Source of the DNA: Burkholderia sp.
GTDB lineage: Bacteria; Pseudomonadota; Gammaproteobacteria; Burkholderiales; Burkholderiaceae
Direction: 5' to 3'
Length of the DNA stretch: 23,620 bases
Assembly: GCA_028292565.1 (NCBI GenBank)
Contig: JAQGMD010000204.1
Location: 1 to 23,620, forward strand
Shown here: positions 1 through 7,315 of the stretch, in pieces
How positions within the stretch are numbered: position 1 is the stretch's first letter
How the letters are laid out: each line of letters begins with the position of its first letter
Notes under the pieces: model-generated
Databases searched by the model: none
Seen by the model: the letters and a program-made list of their open reading frames with translations, nothing else
Told to the model about the DNA's origin: nothing
Translations under genes and position numbers: made by a program

Positions 1-1254
1 CGTCACTTCCGATGCGAACGAACTGAGCTGATCCACCATCACGTTGTTGGTGTCCTTCAGCTCGAGGATTTCGCCCTTCACATGCACGGTAATTTTCTTG
101 GACAAGTCGCCGCGCGCAACCGCCGTCGTCACAGCAGCGATGTTCCGCACTTGGCCGGTCAGGTTCGACGCCATGAAGTTCACGTTGTCGGTGAGGTCTT
201 TCCAGGTGCCGCCCACGCCCGGGACATACGCCTGGCCGCCCAGCTTTCCTTCGGTACCCACCTCACGCGCCACCCGCGTGACTTCCGATGCAAACGAACT
301 CAGCTGATCCACCATCACATTGATGGTGTTCTTCAGCTCGAGGATTTCGCCTTTGACGTCGACCGTAATTTTTTTCGACAGGTCGCCATTCGCCACCGCC
401 GTCGTCACGTCGGCAATATTGCTTACCTGGCCGGTGAGGTTGCCGGCCATCGAGTTCACCGAGTCGGTCAGGTCTTTCCATGTGCCGGCCACGCCAGGCA
501 CATTTGCCTGCCCACCCAGGCGGCCCTCGGTACCCACTTCGCGCGCCACCCGCGTCACTTCGGAGGCAAAGGAATTCAACTGGTCCACCATCACGTTGAT
601 GGTGTTCTTCAACTCCAGGATTTCGCCCTTGACGTCGACCGTGATTTTTTTGGAGAGGTCGCCATTGGCCACGGCTGTCGTCACATCAGCGATGTTACGG
701 ACCTGGCCAGTGAGGTTGCCGGCCATCGAATTTACCGAGTCGGTCAGGTCTTTCCAGGTGCCGGCAACGCCTTTCACCTGTGCTTGGCCGCCGAGTTTTC
801 CTTCTGTGCCGACCTCGCGCGCCACCCGCGTCACCTCCGACGCGAATGAGCTGAGCTGATCCACCATGACATTGATGGTGTCCTTGAGTTGCAGGATTTC
901 GCCCTTGACGTCGACCGTGATTTTCTTCGACAGATCGCCGTTCGCCACTGCGGTGGTGACCTCGGCGATGTTACGAACCTGACCGGTCAGGTTGGACGCC
1001 ATGAAATTCACGTTATCGGTCAGGTCTTTCCAGGTGCCGCCGACGCCGGGCACATAGGCCTGGCCGCCGAGGCGGCCTTCGGTGCCGACCTCGCGCGCGA
1101 CACGCGTCACTTCCGAAGCGAATGCGCGCAACTGGTCCACCATCGTATTGATGGTGTCCTTGAGTTGCAGGATCTCGCCGCGCACATCCACCGTGATCTT
1201 TCTCGAAAGATCACCGTTGGCCACCGCAGTCGTCACATCGGCGATGTTACGCAC
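1..1254 (-). repeat. In-frame tandem 276-bp HAMP-coding repeats
   Basis: Four complete 276-bp units (979-1254, 703-978, 427-702, 151-426) and one partial unit (1-150) follow each other without spacers. The period can be checked with the ten-base word ggtctttcca, which recurs at 195, 471, 747, 1023 and 1299. Each unit encodes 92 residues. A more diverged unit precedes them at about 1255-1530. The units remain very similar at DNA level, so recombination between them could change the copy number. Confidence 0.9.
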
Positions 1255-1857
1255 CTGCGACGTCAGGTTGCCCGCCATTGAGTTCACCGAGTCCGTCAGG
1301 TCTTTCCAGGTGCCGGCCACGCCTTTAACTTGCGCTTGCCCGCCGAGGATCCCTTCGGTGCCGACCTCACGTGCTACCCGCGTGACCTCCGATGCGAACG
1401 AGCTCAATTGATCAACCATGGTGTTCGCCGTGGTGGCAGCACGCAGGAACTGTCCTTTCAGCGGACGACCGTCCACCTCGAGGGACATGGTTTGCGACAG
1501 GTCGCCCTTGGCCACCGCGCCGATCACGCGCGCCATCTCAGTCGTAGGCCGAACCAGGTCCTCGATCAATGTATTGACCGATTTCACCATGGTCGACCAG
1601 CCGCCCGACACATTCGGGACGGAGGCGCGTTGGGCCAGCCGGCCTTCACGTCCTACGACACGACTGACGTTGGTGATGCCCTCGGCCACCTGCTCGTTGG
1701 TTTCAATGATGTCGTTGAGCGTGTCTGCGATTTTCCCAGCCAGGCCAGTCCAGTCCGATGGCATGCGGGTAGAGAAGTCGCCCTTCTTGAGCGCTTTCAG
1801 CGTGGCAAGCAGAACCTTGACGTCGAGTTCATCAGCCAGATCGGCTCTCTTGTCCAT
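1..1857 (-). CDS. Poly-HAMP cytoplasmic sensor histidine kinase, N-terminal part (cut by left edge)
   Basis: The reverse strand is open from an ATG at 1857 to base 1 (619 codons, no stop), so the C-terminus lies outside the window. The protein starts [20 protein letters not shown] and has no signal peptide or membrane segment, so it should be cytoplasmic. After a diverged HAMP-like start it consists of 92-residue repeats, each with a core like [18 protein letters not shown] followed by [20 protein letters not shown] and [11 protein letters not shown]. This is the pattern of poly-HAMP (group III/Nik1-like) hybrid kinases, which normally continue into GAF, HisKA, HATPase and often REC domains; none of those can be seen here. 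An AAGGA ribosome site lies 9 bases before the ATG. The upstream gene, 49 bp away on the same strand, is a REC-GGDEF-EAL regulator, so the two probably form an operon. The kinase identity is inferred from the repeats. Confidence 0.85.
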   Translation of the reverse strand, partial: MDKRADLADELDVKVLLATLKALKKGDFSTRMPSDWTGLAGKIADTLNDIIETNEQVAEGITNVSRVVGREGRLAQRASVPNVSGGWSTMVKSVNTLIEDLVRPTTEMARVIGAVAKGDLSQTMSLEVDGRPLKGQFLRAATTANTMVDQLSSFASEVTRVAREVGTEGILGGQAQVKGVAGTWKDLTDSVNSMAGNLTSQVRNIADVTTAVANGDLSRKITVDVRGEILQLKDTINTMVDQLRAFASEVTRVAREVGTEGRLGGQAYVPGVGGTWKDLTDNVNFMASNLTGQVRNIAEVTTAVANGDLSKKITVDVKGEILQLKDTINVMVDQLSSFASEVTRVAREVGTEGKLGGQAQVKGVAGTWKDLTDSVNSMAGNLTGQVRNIADVTTAVANGDLSKKITVDVKGEILELKNTINVMVDQLNSFASEVTRVAREVGTEGRLGGQANVPGVAGTWKDLTDSVNSMAGNLTGQVSNIADVTTAVANGDLSKKITVDVKGEILELKNTINVMVDQLSSFASEVTRVAREVGTEGKLGGQAYVPGVGGTWKDLTDNVNFMASNLTGQVRNIAAVTTAVARGDLSKKITVHVKGEILELKDTNNVMVDQLSSFASEVT

Positions 1858-1906
1858 GGCGGGTGTTCCTTTTTAATTTCCGGGAGGGACCGGAGCGTTC
1901 TATCGG

Positions 1907-3745
1907 TCAGGCGTTATTGAACTGCATGAGATGGCTGTTCATCAGTTCGTCGGCCGGCAGGGGCTTGCTGTAGTAATAGCCCTGGTGTTCGTCGCATCCG
2001 AGTTCACGGAGTATGGTCAGTTGCTCGCGGGTTTCCACACCTTCGGCAACGACGCGCAGGGCCAACGCGCGCGCCATATTCACGATGGCAGCCACGATGG
2101 CGTTGTCGCCGAGGTCCTTGCCGAGGTCGCGTACAAACGATTGATCGATTTTCAGGATGTCGATGGGGAGCGCTTTGAGGACCGAAAGTGATGAATAACC
2201 GGTGCCGAAATCATCGATCGCAATCGTGATGCCGCTTTCGCTGATTTCGCGGAGCACGGAAGTTGCCTTTTCCACATCGCGTATCAGCAGCGATTCCGTG
2301 ATCTCCAGCTGCAGGCTGGAGGGCGGGACATCGTACTTGCGCAGCGCGCGATAGATGACCTCCGGCAGGTCCGCATAGATTTGCGGAATGGCGATATTGA
2401 CCGCGATCGGCATATTCGGGAAGATCTGGTCAGAATCCTGCCAACTGCGCGCTTGCGCACAGGCTGCTGAAATCACCCATTCACCGATAGGAACGACCTG
2501 CCCGGTGTCGGTGGCCGCCTGCATGAACTGGCCGCCGCTCAGCAGGCCCAGGCGTGGATGATGCCAGCGCAACAGCGCTTCGACGCCGGCCACACGTCCC
2601 GACGTCGCATCCACCTTGGGCTGGTAATACAGTTCGAACTCGTCGTTCTCGAGCGCGTGCTGCAATTCCTGCTCGAGCTGCGACCGCTCGATGAGGCGGG
2701 CGTTCAGCTCTTCGTGGAAAAACTGCACGCTGCCGCGGCGTTCCTGCTTCGCATGGTACATCGCGAGATCGGCGCTTCTCATGAGCGTATGCGTGGTGGC
2801 GCCGTCCTGCGGAAACAGGCTTATGCCAATGCTGACCGACGTCTTGACATTCTGCGGTCCGACATTGAAGGGAAGCCCGGTTGCCTTGACGATTTTCCGT
2901 GCCACTTCGGCGGCCGCCGTGTAGCAGGGAAGCCCTTCCATCAGGACCACGAATTCATCGCCGCCCAGCCTCGCGACGATGTCGGAGCCGCGCACTGCAG
3001 CACTGATGCGGTCGGCCACCAGGCGCAGCAATTCGTCGCCGGCGTCATGGCCGAGTGTGTCGTTGATAGCCTTGAAGCGATCCATATCGAGGAACAGGAG
3101 CGCAAGCTGCTCGCCGTGGCGCGCAGCGCGGACCATCGCGTGTTCGAGGTGCTCCGTCAGCGAGCGGCGATTCAACAGGCCTGTCAGAGGGTCCTTGGTC
3201 GCAAGTTCATGCGCGCGTTCCTCGGCTTGCCTGCGCTCGATGATTTCCGCCTGCAGCGCTATGTTGATCCGTTTCAGGTCTTCCATTTGCTGTAACTGCA
3301 TATCCCGGTTAAGCATGGCAAGCTCTTCTTTCTGGAATTGCAGTTGCAAATTCTTTCTTGCCAGCTCGATGAATACCGATATCTTGCTTTGCAGTATCTG
3401 CGGGATGACCGGACTGATCAGGTAATCCACCGCACCATGCTGATACCCTTTGAGCCGATTCATCTCATCCGCGTAATGTGCTGTGACGAAAATGATGGGT
3501 ACGGACGCCGAGCGCGGATGGGAATGAATCGTTTCCGCAGTCTCAAATCCATCCATACCCGGCATGCTGACGTCCAGAAGGATGACTGCGAACTGGTTAT
3601 CCAGCACCTGGCGCAAAGCCTCGGAGCCGGAAATTGCAGTAATCAGGTCGTATTGATCGGACTCAGGCCCGCTGTTGAGGAGCGTCTTCAGTGCGAGAAG
3701 ACTGGCGGGGTGGTCGTTTACGAGAAGTACTTTAGGCTTAAGCAA
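1907..3745 (-). CDS. Response regulator with REC, GGDEF and EAL domains (cyclic-di-GMP turnover)
   Basis: The 612-residue product has a receiver domain (about 1-125, phosphoacceptor D58 in VILLDVSMPG), a coiled-coil linker (about 125-165), a GGDEF domain (about 170-330) and an EAL domain (about 345-600). The cyclase motif GGDEF is intact and is preceded by an RGSD inhibitory site at the standard five-residue spacing. The phosphodiesterase set is also intact: EALLRW, the Asn of AVNIA, EITES, DDFGTGYSS, LKIDQSF, AEGVET and QGY. Both activities are therefore possible. The receiver is unusual: the conserved lysine position reads YLISPV (S111), and the first acidic residue of the usual pair is Asn10. 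The start at 3745 is TTG; no ATG is available in frame and the ribosome site is weak. An alternative ATG at 3761 would need one A fewer in a six-A run. It lies upstream of the poly-HAMP kinase, its likely partner. Confidence 0.9.
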   Translation of the reverse strand: MLKPKVLLVNDHPASLLALKTLLNSGPESDQYDLITAISGSEALRQVLDNQFAVILLDVSMPGMDGFETAETIHSHPRSASVPIIFVTAHYADEMNRLKGYQHGAVDYLISPVIPQILQSKISVFIELARKNLQLQFQKEELAMLNRDMQLQQMEDLKRINIALQAEIIERRQAEERAHELATKDPLTGLLNRRSLTEHLEHAMVRAARHGEQLALLFLDMDRFKAINDTLGHDAGDELLRLVADRISAAVRGSDIVARLGGDEFVVLMEGLPCYTAAAEVARKIVKATGLPFNVGPQNVKTSVSIGISLFPQDGATTHTLMRSADLAMYHAKQERRGSVQFFHEELNARLIERSQLEQELQHALENDEFELYYQPKVDATSGRVAGVEALLRWHHPRLGLLSGGQFMQAATDTGQVVPIGEWVISAACAQARSWQDSDQIFPNMPIAVNIAIPQIYADLPEVIYRALRKYDVPPSSLQLEITESLLIRDVEKATSVLREISESGITIAIDDFGTGYSSLSVLKALPIDILKIDQSFVRDLGKDLGDNAIVAAIVNMARALALRVVAEGVETREQLTILRELGCDEHQGYYYSKPLPADELMNSHLMQFNNA

Positions 3746-4153
3746 TTTTTTGGTCTTTCATCCATGGCATTGAACGCCCGCATGCGATGCACATCGACAC
3801 GGCGGATAACGCCATAGCGTTGCTGTCTTCGCAAGTAAAGGGGCAACCAGATATTCGGTCGGGGTCGCGCGGCGGTGCATGCGTTGGGTGTGCTCGTGAC
3901 ACATACCCGTTCTCCTGGTGCGTATGTCGCTCAACTCCGGGTGGCAAATGCGGCCAGATCAGCCCCGGCGCGTGATAGTCCGACATCTTTCTGTGGAGCT
4001 ACAAACTAAGCCTGCGGTTCGCGAAGTTCGGGGTTAGAAAGATGAAGCACCTCAATGTTCCCCCAGCTCATGAAAAAGAATACTGAAGAGGATCAAACAT
4101 TTCTTCATTGGAATATCTTTTTCGCGTGCGCCGCGCGCGTCACAAAAAATGGA
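3746..4153. other. Non-coding stretch upstream of the REC-GGDEF-EAL gene
   Basis: About 400 bases without a gene I can support. An 82-codon minus-strand frame (3738-3986) has no recognisable motif and no good ribosome site, and ends inside the start region of the regulator gene. The part from 4040 to 4130 is AT-richer than its surroundings and could hold the promoter of the 3745 gene, but I see no convincing -35/-10 pair. Confidence 0.4.
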
Positions 4154-4181
4154 CGAAAAAAAGGCAGGACCACCTGCCTTC
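4154..4181 (-). terminator. Rho-independent terminator of the Ala/Lys-rich protein gene
   Basis: Read on the minus strand, AAGGCAGG, loop TGGT, then CCTGCCTT, followed directly by a run of Ts. The perfect stem with a T tract begins about 20 bases after the stop codon at 4201, which fits an intrinsic terminator for that gene. Confidence 0.9.
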
Positions 4182-4200
4182 TTTTGCTGTGAAGAAAAAT

Positions 4201-4533
4201 CTATTTGCCCGATGTGACGTTTCGTGACCTTGCGTCAGCCTTGTCTTCTTTTGCTTCGGCGTTCGCCTGCACTCTATCGGACTTTGCCTCGGCCTTCGTT
4301 TTTGATGCTTTCGCATCCGCTTTTGCCTTTTTCTTTGCTGCTTTCGCTTCCGCTTTTGCCGCCTTCTCATTTGCCGCGGCTGCCTTCCTCTCCGCCTTCG
4401 CGTCCGCCTTGGCAGCGGCCTTATCATTGGTCGTCACTGTTGTAGTGGAAGAGCCAGAGGGAGTGGTGGCACTCTGTGCAAATGCAGAGGTGGCAAACAG
4501 GCCTGCTACTAACACCGCCAAGACCTTATTCAT
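4201..4533 (-). CDS. Small secreted Ala/Lys-rich protein of unknown function
   Basis: The 110-residue product begins with a clear Sec signal peptide, MNKVLAVLVAGLFATSAFAQ, with cleavage expected after AFA. A short Ser/Thr stretch (about residues 21-36) follows, and the rest is almost wholly Ala, Lys, Asp and Glu in AKADAKAE-like repeats, predicted as one long charged helix. It resembles the low-complexity helical parts of TolA-like or histone-H1-like proteins, but composition alone does not show homology, so no function is assigned. I chose the ATG at 4533 because AAAGG lies 7 bases upstream and the signal peptide begins there; the frame is open further upstream but with unsuitable sequence. 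It stands alone, divergent from the CBS gene, with its own terminator. Confidence 0.8.
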   Translation of the reverse strand: MNKVLAVLVAGLFATSAFAQSATTPSGSSTTTVTTNDKAAAKADAKAERKAAAANEKAAKAEAKAAKKKAKADAKASKTKAEAKSDRVQANAEAKEDKADARSRNVTSGK

Positions 4534-4792
4534 ATAAAGACCTTTCAGGTTGGGAGGACGAAAAAACCGATGGAATTTGAGTCTAGGATGCAATTGAGAA
4601 GCAGAAATTGACGAAAGATAAAAGAATGTTTTATGGCCGCAAGCCGTCGGCGGAAAATCTTCCTGACCTCAATTGATTCATCTCAAAGCCGGGGAAGGGT
4701 GGCGACTTAATCTGAACCGACGCATTTCTCCCAACGCTGGAACACGAAATGCATTCCCCGGCCTATCCAACCAGCTGATCAGGAGAACCATC

Positions 4793-5242
4793 ATGCCAAT
4801 TAGTGAATGCAGCAACATAGGCGTGGTTTGCTGCGAAGCCGACGCAACCATCCCTGAGGTCGCCGCTTTGATGCGCAAGCATCATGTGGGCGACGTCATC
4901 GTGATCGAGAAATCACCCTCCGACCGGGTTCCGATCGGAATCGTTACGGACCGTGACATCATCATGGAAACCGTGGCACTAGACGTCGATCCGGATGTAT
5001 TTACGGCGGGCGACATTATGACCGCCCCCATCGTCACTGTCCGGGAGGACGAGGGGCTGATCGAAACCCTGCGCCTGATGCGCAATAACAAGGTGCGCCG
5101 GATGCCCGTGGTCACGCCCGCCGGCACCTTGTACGGTATCGTCACCGCCGACGACATTATCAATCTGCTGGCCATGGAACTGTCGATGATGACCGCCGCG
5201 ATAGTCGAGCAGCCACTGAAAGAGGGCCGGTTGCGGAAGTAG
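4793..5242 (+). CDS. Protein with two CBS domains
   Basis: The 149-residue product is essentially a CBS pair. CBS1 (about 8-65) contains VIVIEKSPSDRVPIGIVTDRDI, quoted only to show the GIVTDRD signature; CBS2 (about 75-135) contains RRMPVVTPAGTLYGIVTADD. Such pairs commonly bind adenosine ligands (AMP, ATP, SAM) and act as energy or ionic sensors; no catalytic domain is attached. The ATG at 4793 is chosen because AGGAG lies 7 bases upstream (4781-4785) and because the upstream 40 codons of the same frame look non-coding. The next gene begins 16 bases after the stop, so co-transcription is likely and this may be a regulatory companion of that kinase-like protein. The target is not visible. Confidence 0.88.
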   Translation: MPISECSNIGVVCCEADATIPEVAALMRKHHVGDVIVIEKSPSDRVPIGIVTDRDIIMETVALDVDPDVFTAGDIMTAPIVTVREDEGLIETLRLMRNNKVRRMPVVTPAGTLYGIVTADDIINLLAMELSMMTAAIVEQPLKEGRLRK

Positions 5243-5258
5243 GACGGCCACACCGTGC

Positions 5259-6800
5259 ATGGCTGCTGTTCCCGACGCGCAAATTGAATTGATCCGGTCG
5301 CTCTCCGCGGTTCTGGAAGAGCAGGGCCATCAGTTCCAGTTGTTTGAAACCCACCTGTCATGGGTGCTGGTTACAGGTGATTTTGCATACAAGGTCAAGA
5401 AGGCCGTCAGGTTCGATTTTGTCGACTATTCGACGTTGGCTGCTCGCCACCTGTATTGTTGCGAAGAGTTGCGGCTGAACCGTCGTATCGCCCCGCAACT
5501 GTATATGGACCTGGTGACTATTTCCGGCGCGCCTCATCGCCCGATCGTCGGCGGACCGGGCCCCGCGATTGAATATGCGGTCCGGATGCGCTCGTTTTCC
5601 CAGCAATCGCTATGGAGTCGCCGGGTTGAAAGCGGCCTCGTACAAGGTGAGGAAGGCAATGCACTCGCGCTGAAGATCGCCGGCTTTCATCAGGCAGCGA
5701 GTATCGCGCCGCTCGAGAGCGACTGGGGCAGTGATGCGACATTGCGTGCCGTGGCGATCGCCAACTTCGCCGCGCTCCGCGCCTTCATTGACGATCCCGG
5801 ATCAGCAAGAGATGTGGCAGGGCTGTGGGACTGGCTCACTGACCAGCACGATAAGTTGCGAACCACACTCGAAGAACGAAAAGCGCGCGGCTTCATCCGC
5901 GAGTGTCATGGCGATCTTCATCTCGGAAACATACTGACATGGGACGGCGAGGTAACCGCGTTCGATTGCATTGAATTCAACGAGAGCTTGCGTTGGATTG
6001 ACGTCATGAATGACATCGCCTTCCTTTACATGGACCTGCGATTTCACAAGCGGCGCGATTTGGCAATGCGCGTACTCAACCGATATCTTGCCGCCACCGG
6101 CGATTATGAAGGGGTAGCGGTGTTGGGCTACTACGAAATTCAACGTGCAGTGACGCGCTGCAAAGTTGCGCTCCTCAGGATTCGGGGATCAGGCACAGAG
6201 CCAACCGATACTCGCGAGGCAATGGACTATCTCGCCTACGCAGTCGACGGCATCAGTGTACGAAAAGCCGCGATCATGATTACGCATGGTTATTCCGGAT
6301 CCGGTAAATCTTTTTTTTCAACGAGGGCGATGGAAGTGACCGGCGCAATTCAACTACGGTCAGACATCGAGCGCAAGAGAATCACACGGACGGCCGACCT
6401 TTATAGCGCGCACTCCACCCGGCAAACCTATCAGCGATTGTGCGATCTGGCCGGGCGCCTCGTGCGCTCGGGTTGGCCGGTCATAGTGGATGCCGCGTTT
6501 CTGAAGAGTGAACAACGCCGTCAGTTCGAAAAACTGGCCGGCGATCTCGGCGTGCCATTTTTCATCTTCGACATCCGCGCACGCGAAACTGTTATCAATC
6601 GCCGCATCGCCGCGCGCGAAAAGGAAGGGCACGATCCATCGGATGCCGGAGTGGATGTTCTCGCACGGCAGCTAAAGGATAGCGAACCACTTGTCGCAGA
6701 CGAGATAGCGCACATCATTCCGGTCGATCTGGAATCCGAGCCTGAGGCCGCGCAAATCTGTCGCATTTGTGAACCCGTGCTTAAAGTTCTTTGCAGCTAG
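5259..6800 (+). CDS. Fusion of an aminoglycoside-phosphotransferase-like domain and a P-loop kinase domain
   Basis: The 513-residue product has two parts. Residues about 30-330 form an APH/choline-kinase-like fold: H217 begins HGDLHLGN, the catalytic-loop signature, followed by FDCIEFN as the metal-binding Asp region. Residues about 338-510 form an AAA/zeta-toxin-like P-loop domain with the Walker A motif GYSGSGKS at 344-351, a later DAAFLK segment and an Arg-rich lid (RETVINRRIAAREKEG). This architecture matches the uncharacterised bacterial family combining COG2187 and COG0645; its substrate is unknown to me, and APH similarity does not imply antibiotic resistance. It follows the CBS gene by 16 bp. 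Its TAG stop overlaps, on the palindrome CTAG (6797-6800), the stop of the convergent hemerythrin gene. Confidence 0.87.
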   Translation: MAAVPDAQIELIRSLSAVLEEQGHQFQLFETHLSWVLVTGDFAYKVKKAVRFDFVDYSTLAARHLYCCEELRLNRRIAPQLYMDLVTISGAPHRPIVGGPGPAIEYAVRMRSFSQQSLWSRRVESGLVQGEEGNALALKIAGFHQAASIAPLESDWGSDATLRAVAIANFAALRAFIDDPGSARDVAGLWDWLTDQHDKLRTTLEERKARGFIRECHGDLHLGNILTWDGEVTAFDCIEFNESLRWIDVMNDIAFLYMDLRFHKRRDLAMRVLNRYLAATGDYEGVAVLGYYEIQRAVTRCKVALLRIRGSGTEPTDTREAMDYLAYAVDGISVRKAAIMITHGYSGSGKSFFSTRAMEVTGAIQLRSDIERKRITRTADLYSAHSTRQTYQRLCDLAGRLVRSGWPVIVDAAFLKSEQRRQFEKLAGDLGVPFFIFDIRARETVINRRIAAREKEGHDPSDAGVDVLARQLKDSEPLVADEIAHIIPVDLESEPEAAQICRICEPVLKVLCS

Positions 6801-7195
6801 CTATATTCATCGCACGCGCGTCGGATTGCGAATGCGAGCGGCAGATCCATCGTCGCGATGTGATCGACCAGCCATGCGCACAAGGAGACGACCACCACGC
6901 GGCCAAACTCGACATCGCCTTCCATGACCTTGCTGTGTGTATGGTGCAAGGCACTCAGGATGACCGAATGTTCCTCCCGGTGGGAGAGTGTTTGCGGATA
7001 GTCGATCCTGTCCATCCACTCGTCCTCAGTAAAGAAGTCGTGCTCCAGGTCGACAATCATGGTCTCGAAGTGGGTCCGGAATGCTGGTTCCGGGAGCGCA
7101 CCCAATCCAGACAAATCGCCGAAAAGAACGTGGTGGGAACGATCCATCGCCGGCACGTCAAGTGCCATTTCATTTGACCAGCTTGTCTGCTTCAT
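6797..7195 (-). CDS. Bacteriohemerythrin
   Basis: The 132-residue product carries the full di-iron ligand pattern of hemerythrins: a His in MDRSHHVLF, H and E in EHDFFTEDEWM, HREEH, and HIATMD (HxxxxD). Hemerythrins bind O2 reversibly at a non-haem di-iron site and in bacteria serve in oxygen sensing or delivery, or in iron or NO handling. It is a single-domain cytoplasmic form of usual length. The ATG at 7195 is preferred over one 11 codons upstream because AGGA sits 7 bases before it and the sequence MKQTSWSNEMALDVPAMD matches the typical N-terminus. It lies 120 bp downstream of the flavoenzyme gene on the same strand, so it may have its own promoter. Confidence 0.92.
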   Translation of the reverse strand: MKQTSWSNEMALDVPAMDRSHHVLFGDLSGLGALPEPAFRTHFETMIVDLEHDFFTEDEWMDRIDYPQTLSHREEHSVILSALHHTHSKVMEGDVEFGRVVVVSLCAWLVDHIATMDLPLAFAIRRACDEYS

Positions 7196-7315
7196 TGAAT
7201 GTCCTGCGCCGGCAGGAGGCCGGGACAAGACGTTCCATCTTGGTGTCTCCCTCGCGCGTCACTTTGACAGGCGTCAAGCGCACAGGGATTCGCCGGTTGT
7301 GTTCACCGGTTGGGT

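Noticed and set aside
1..1254. CRISPR-like or satellite array
   Set aside because: The repeats are 276 bp, contiguous, in frame and coding; there are no short repeats with unique spacers.
82..1920. Long plus-strand open frames opposite the poly-HAMP gene
   Set aside because: Their translations repeat with the same 276-base period and are antisense images of the HAMP repeats; the minus strand gives the recognisable protein.
3738..3986. 82-codon minus-strand frame before the REC-GGDEF-EAL gene
   Set aside because: No domain, no ribosome site, biased composition; its end overlaps the regulator start. Only its last codons are of interest, for the start-site question.
5259..6800. Aminoglycoside resistance gene
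   Set aside because: The fold is APH-like, but the fusion with a P-loop domain and chromosomal context fit an uncharacterised housekeeping-type family rather than resistance.
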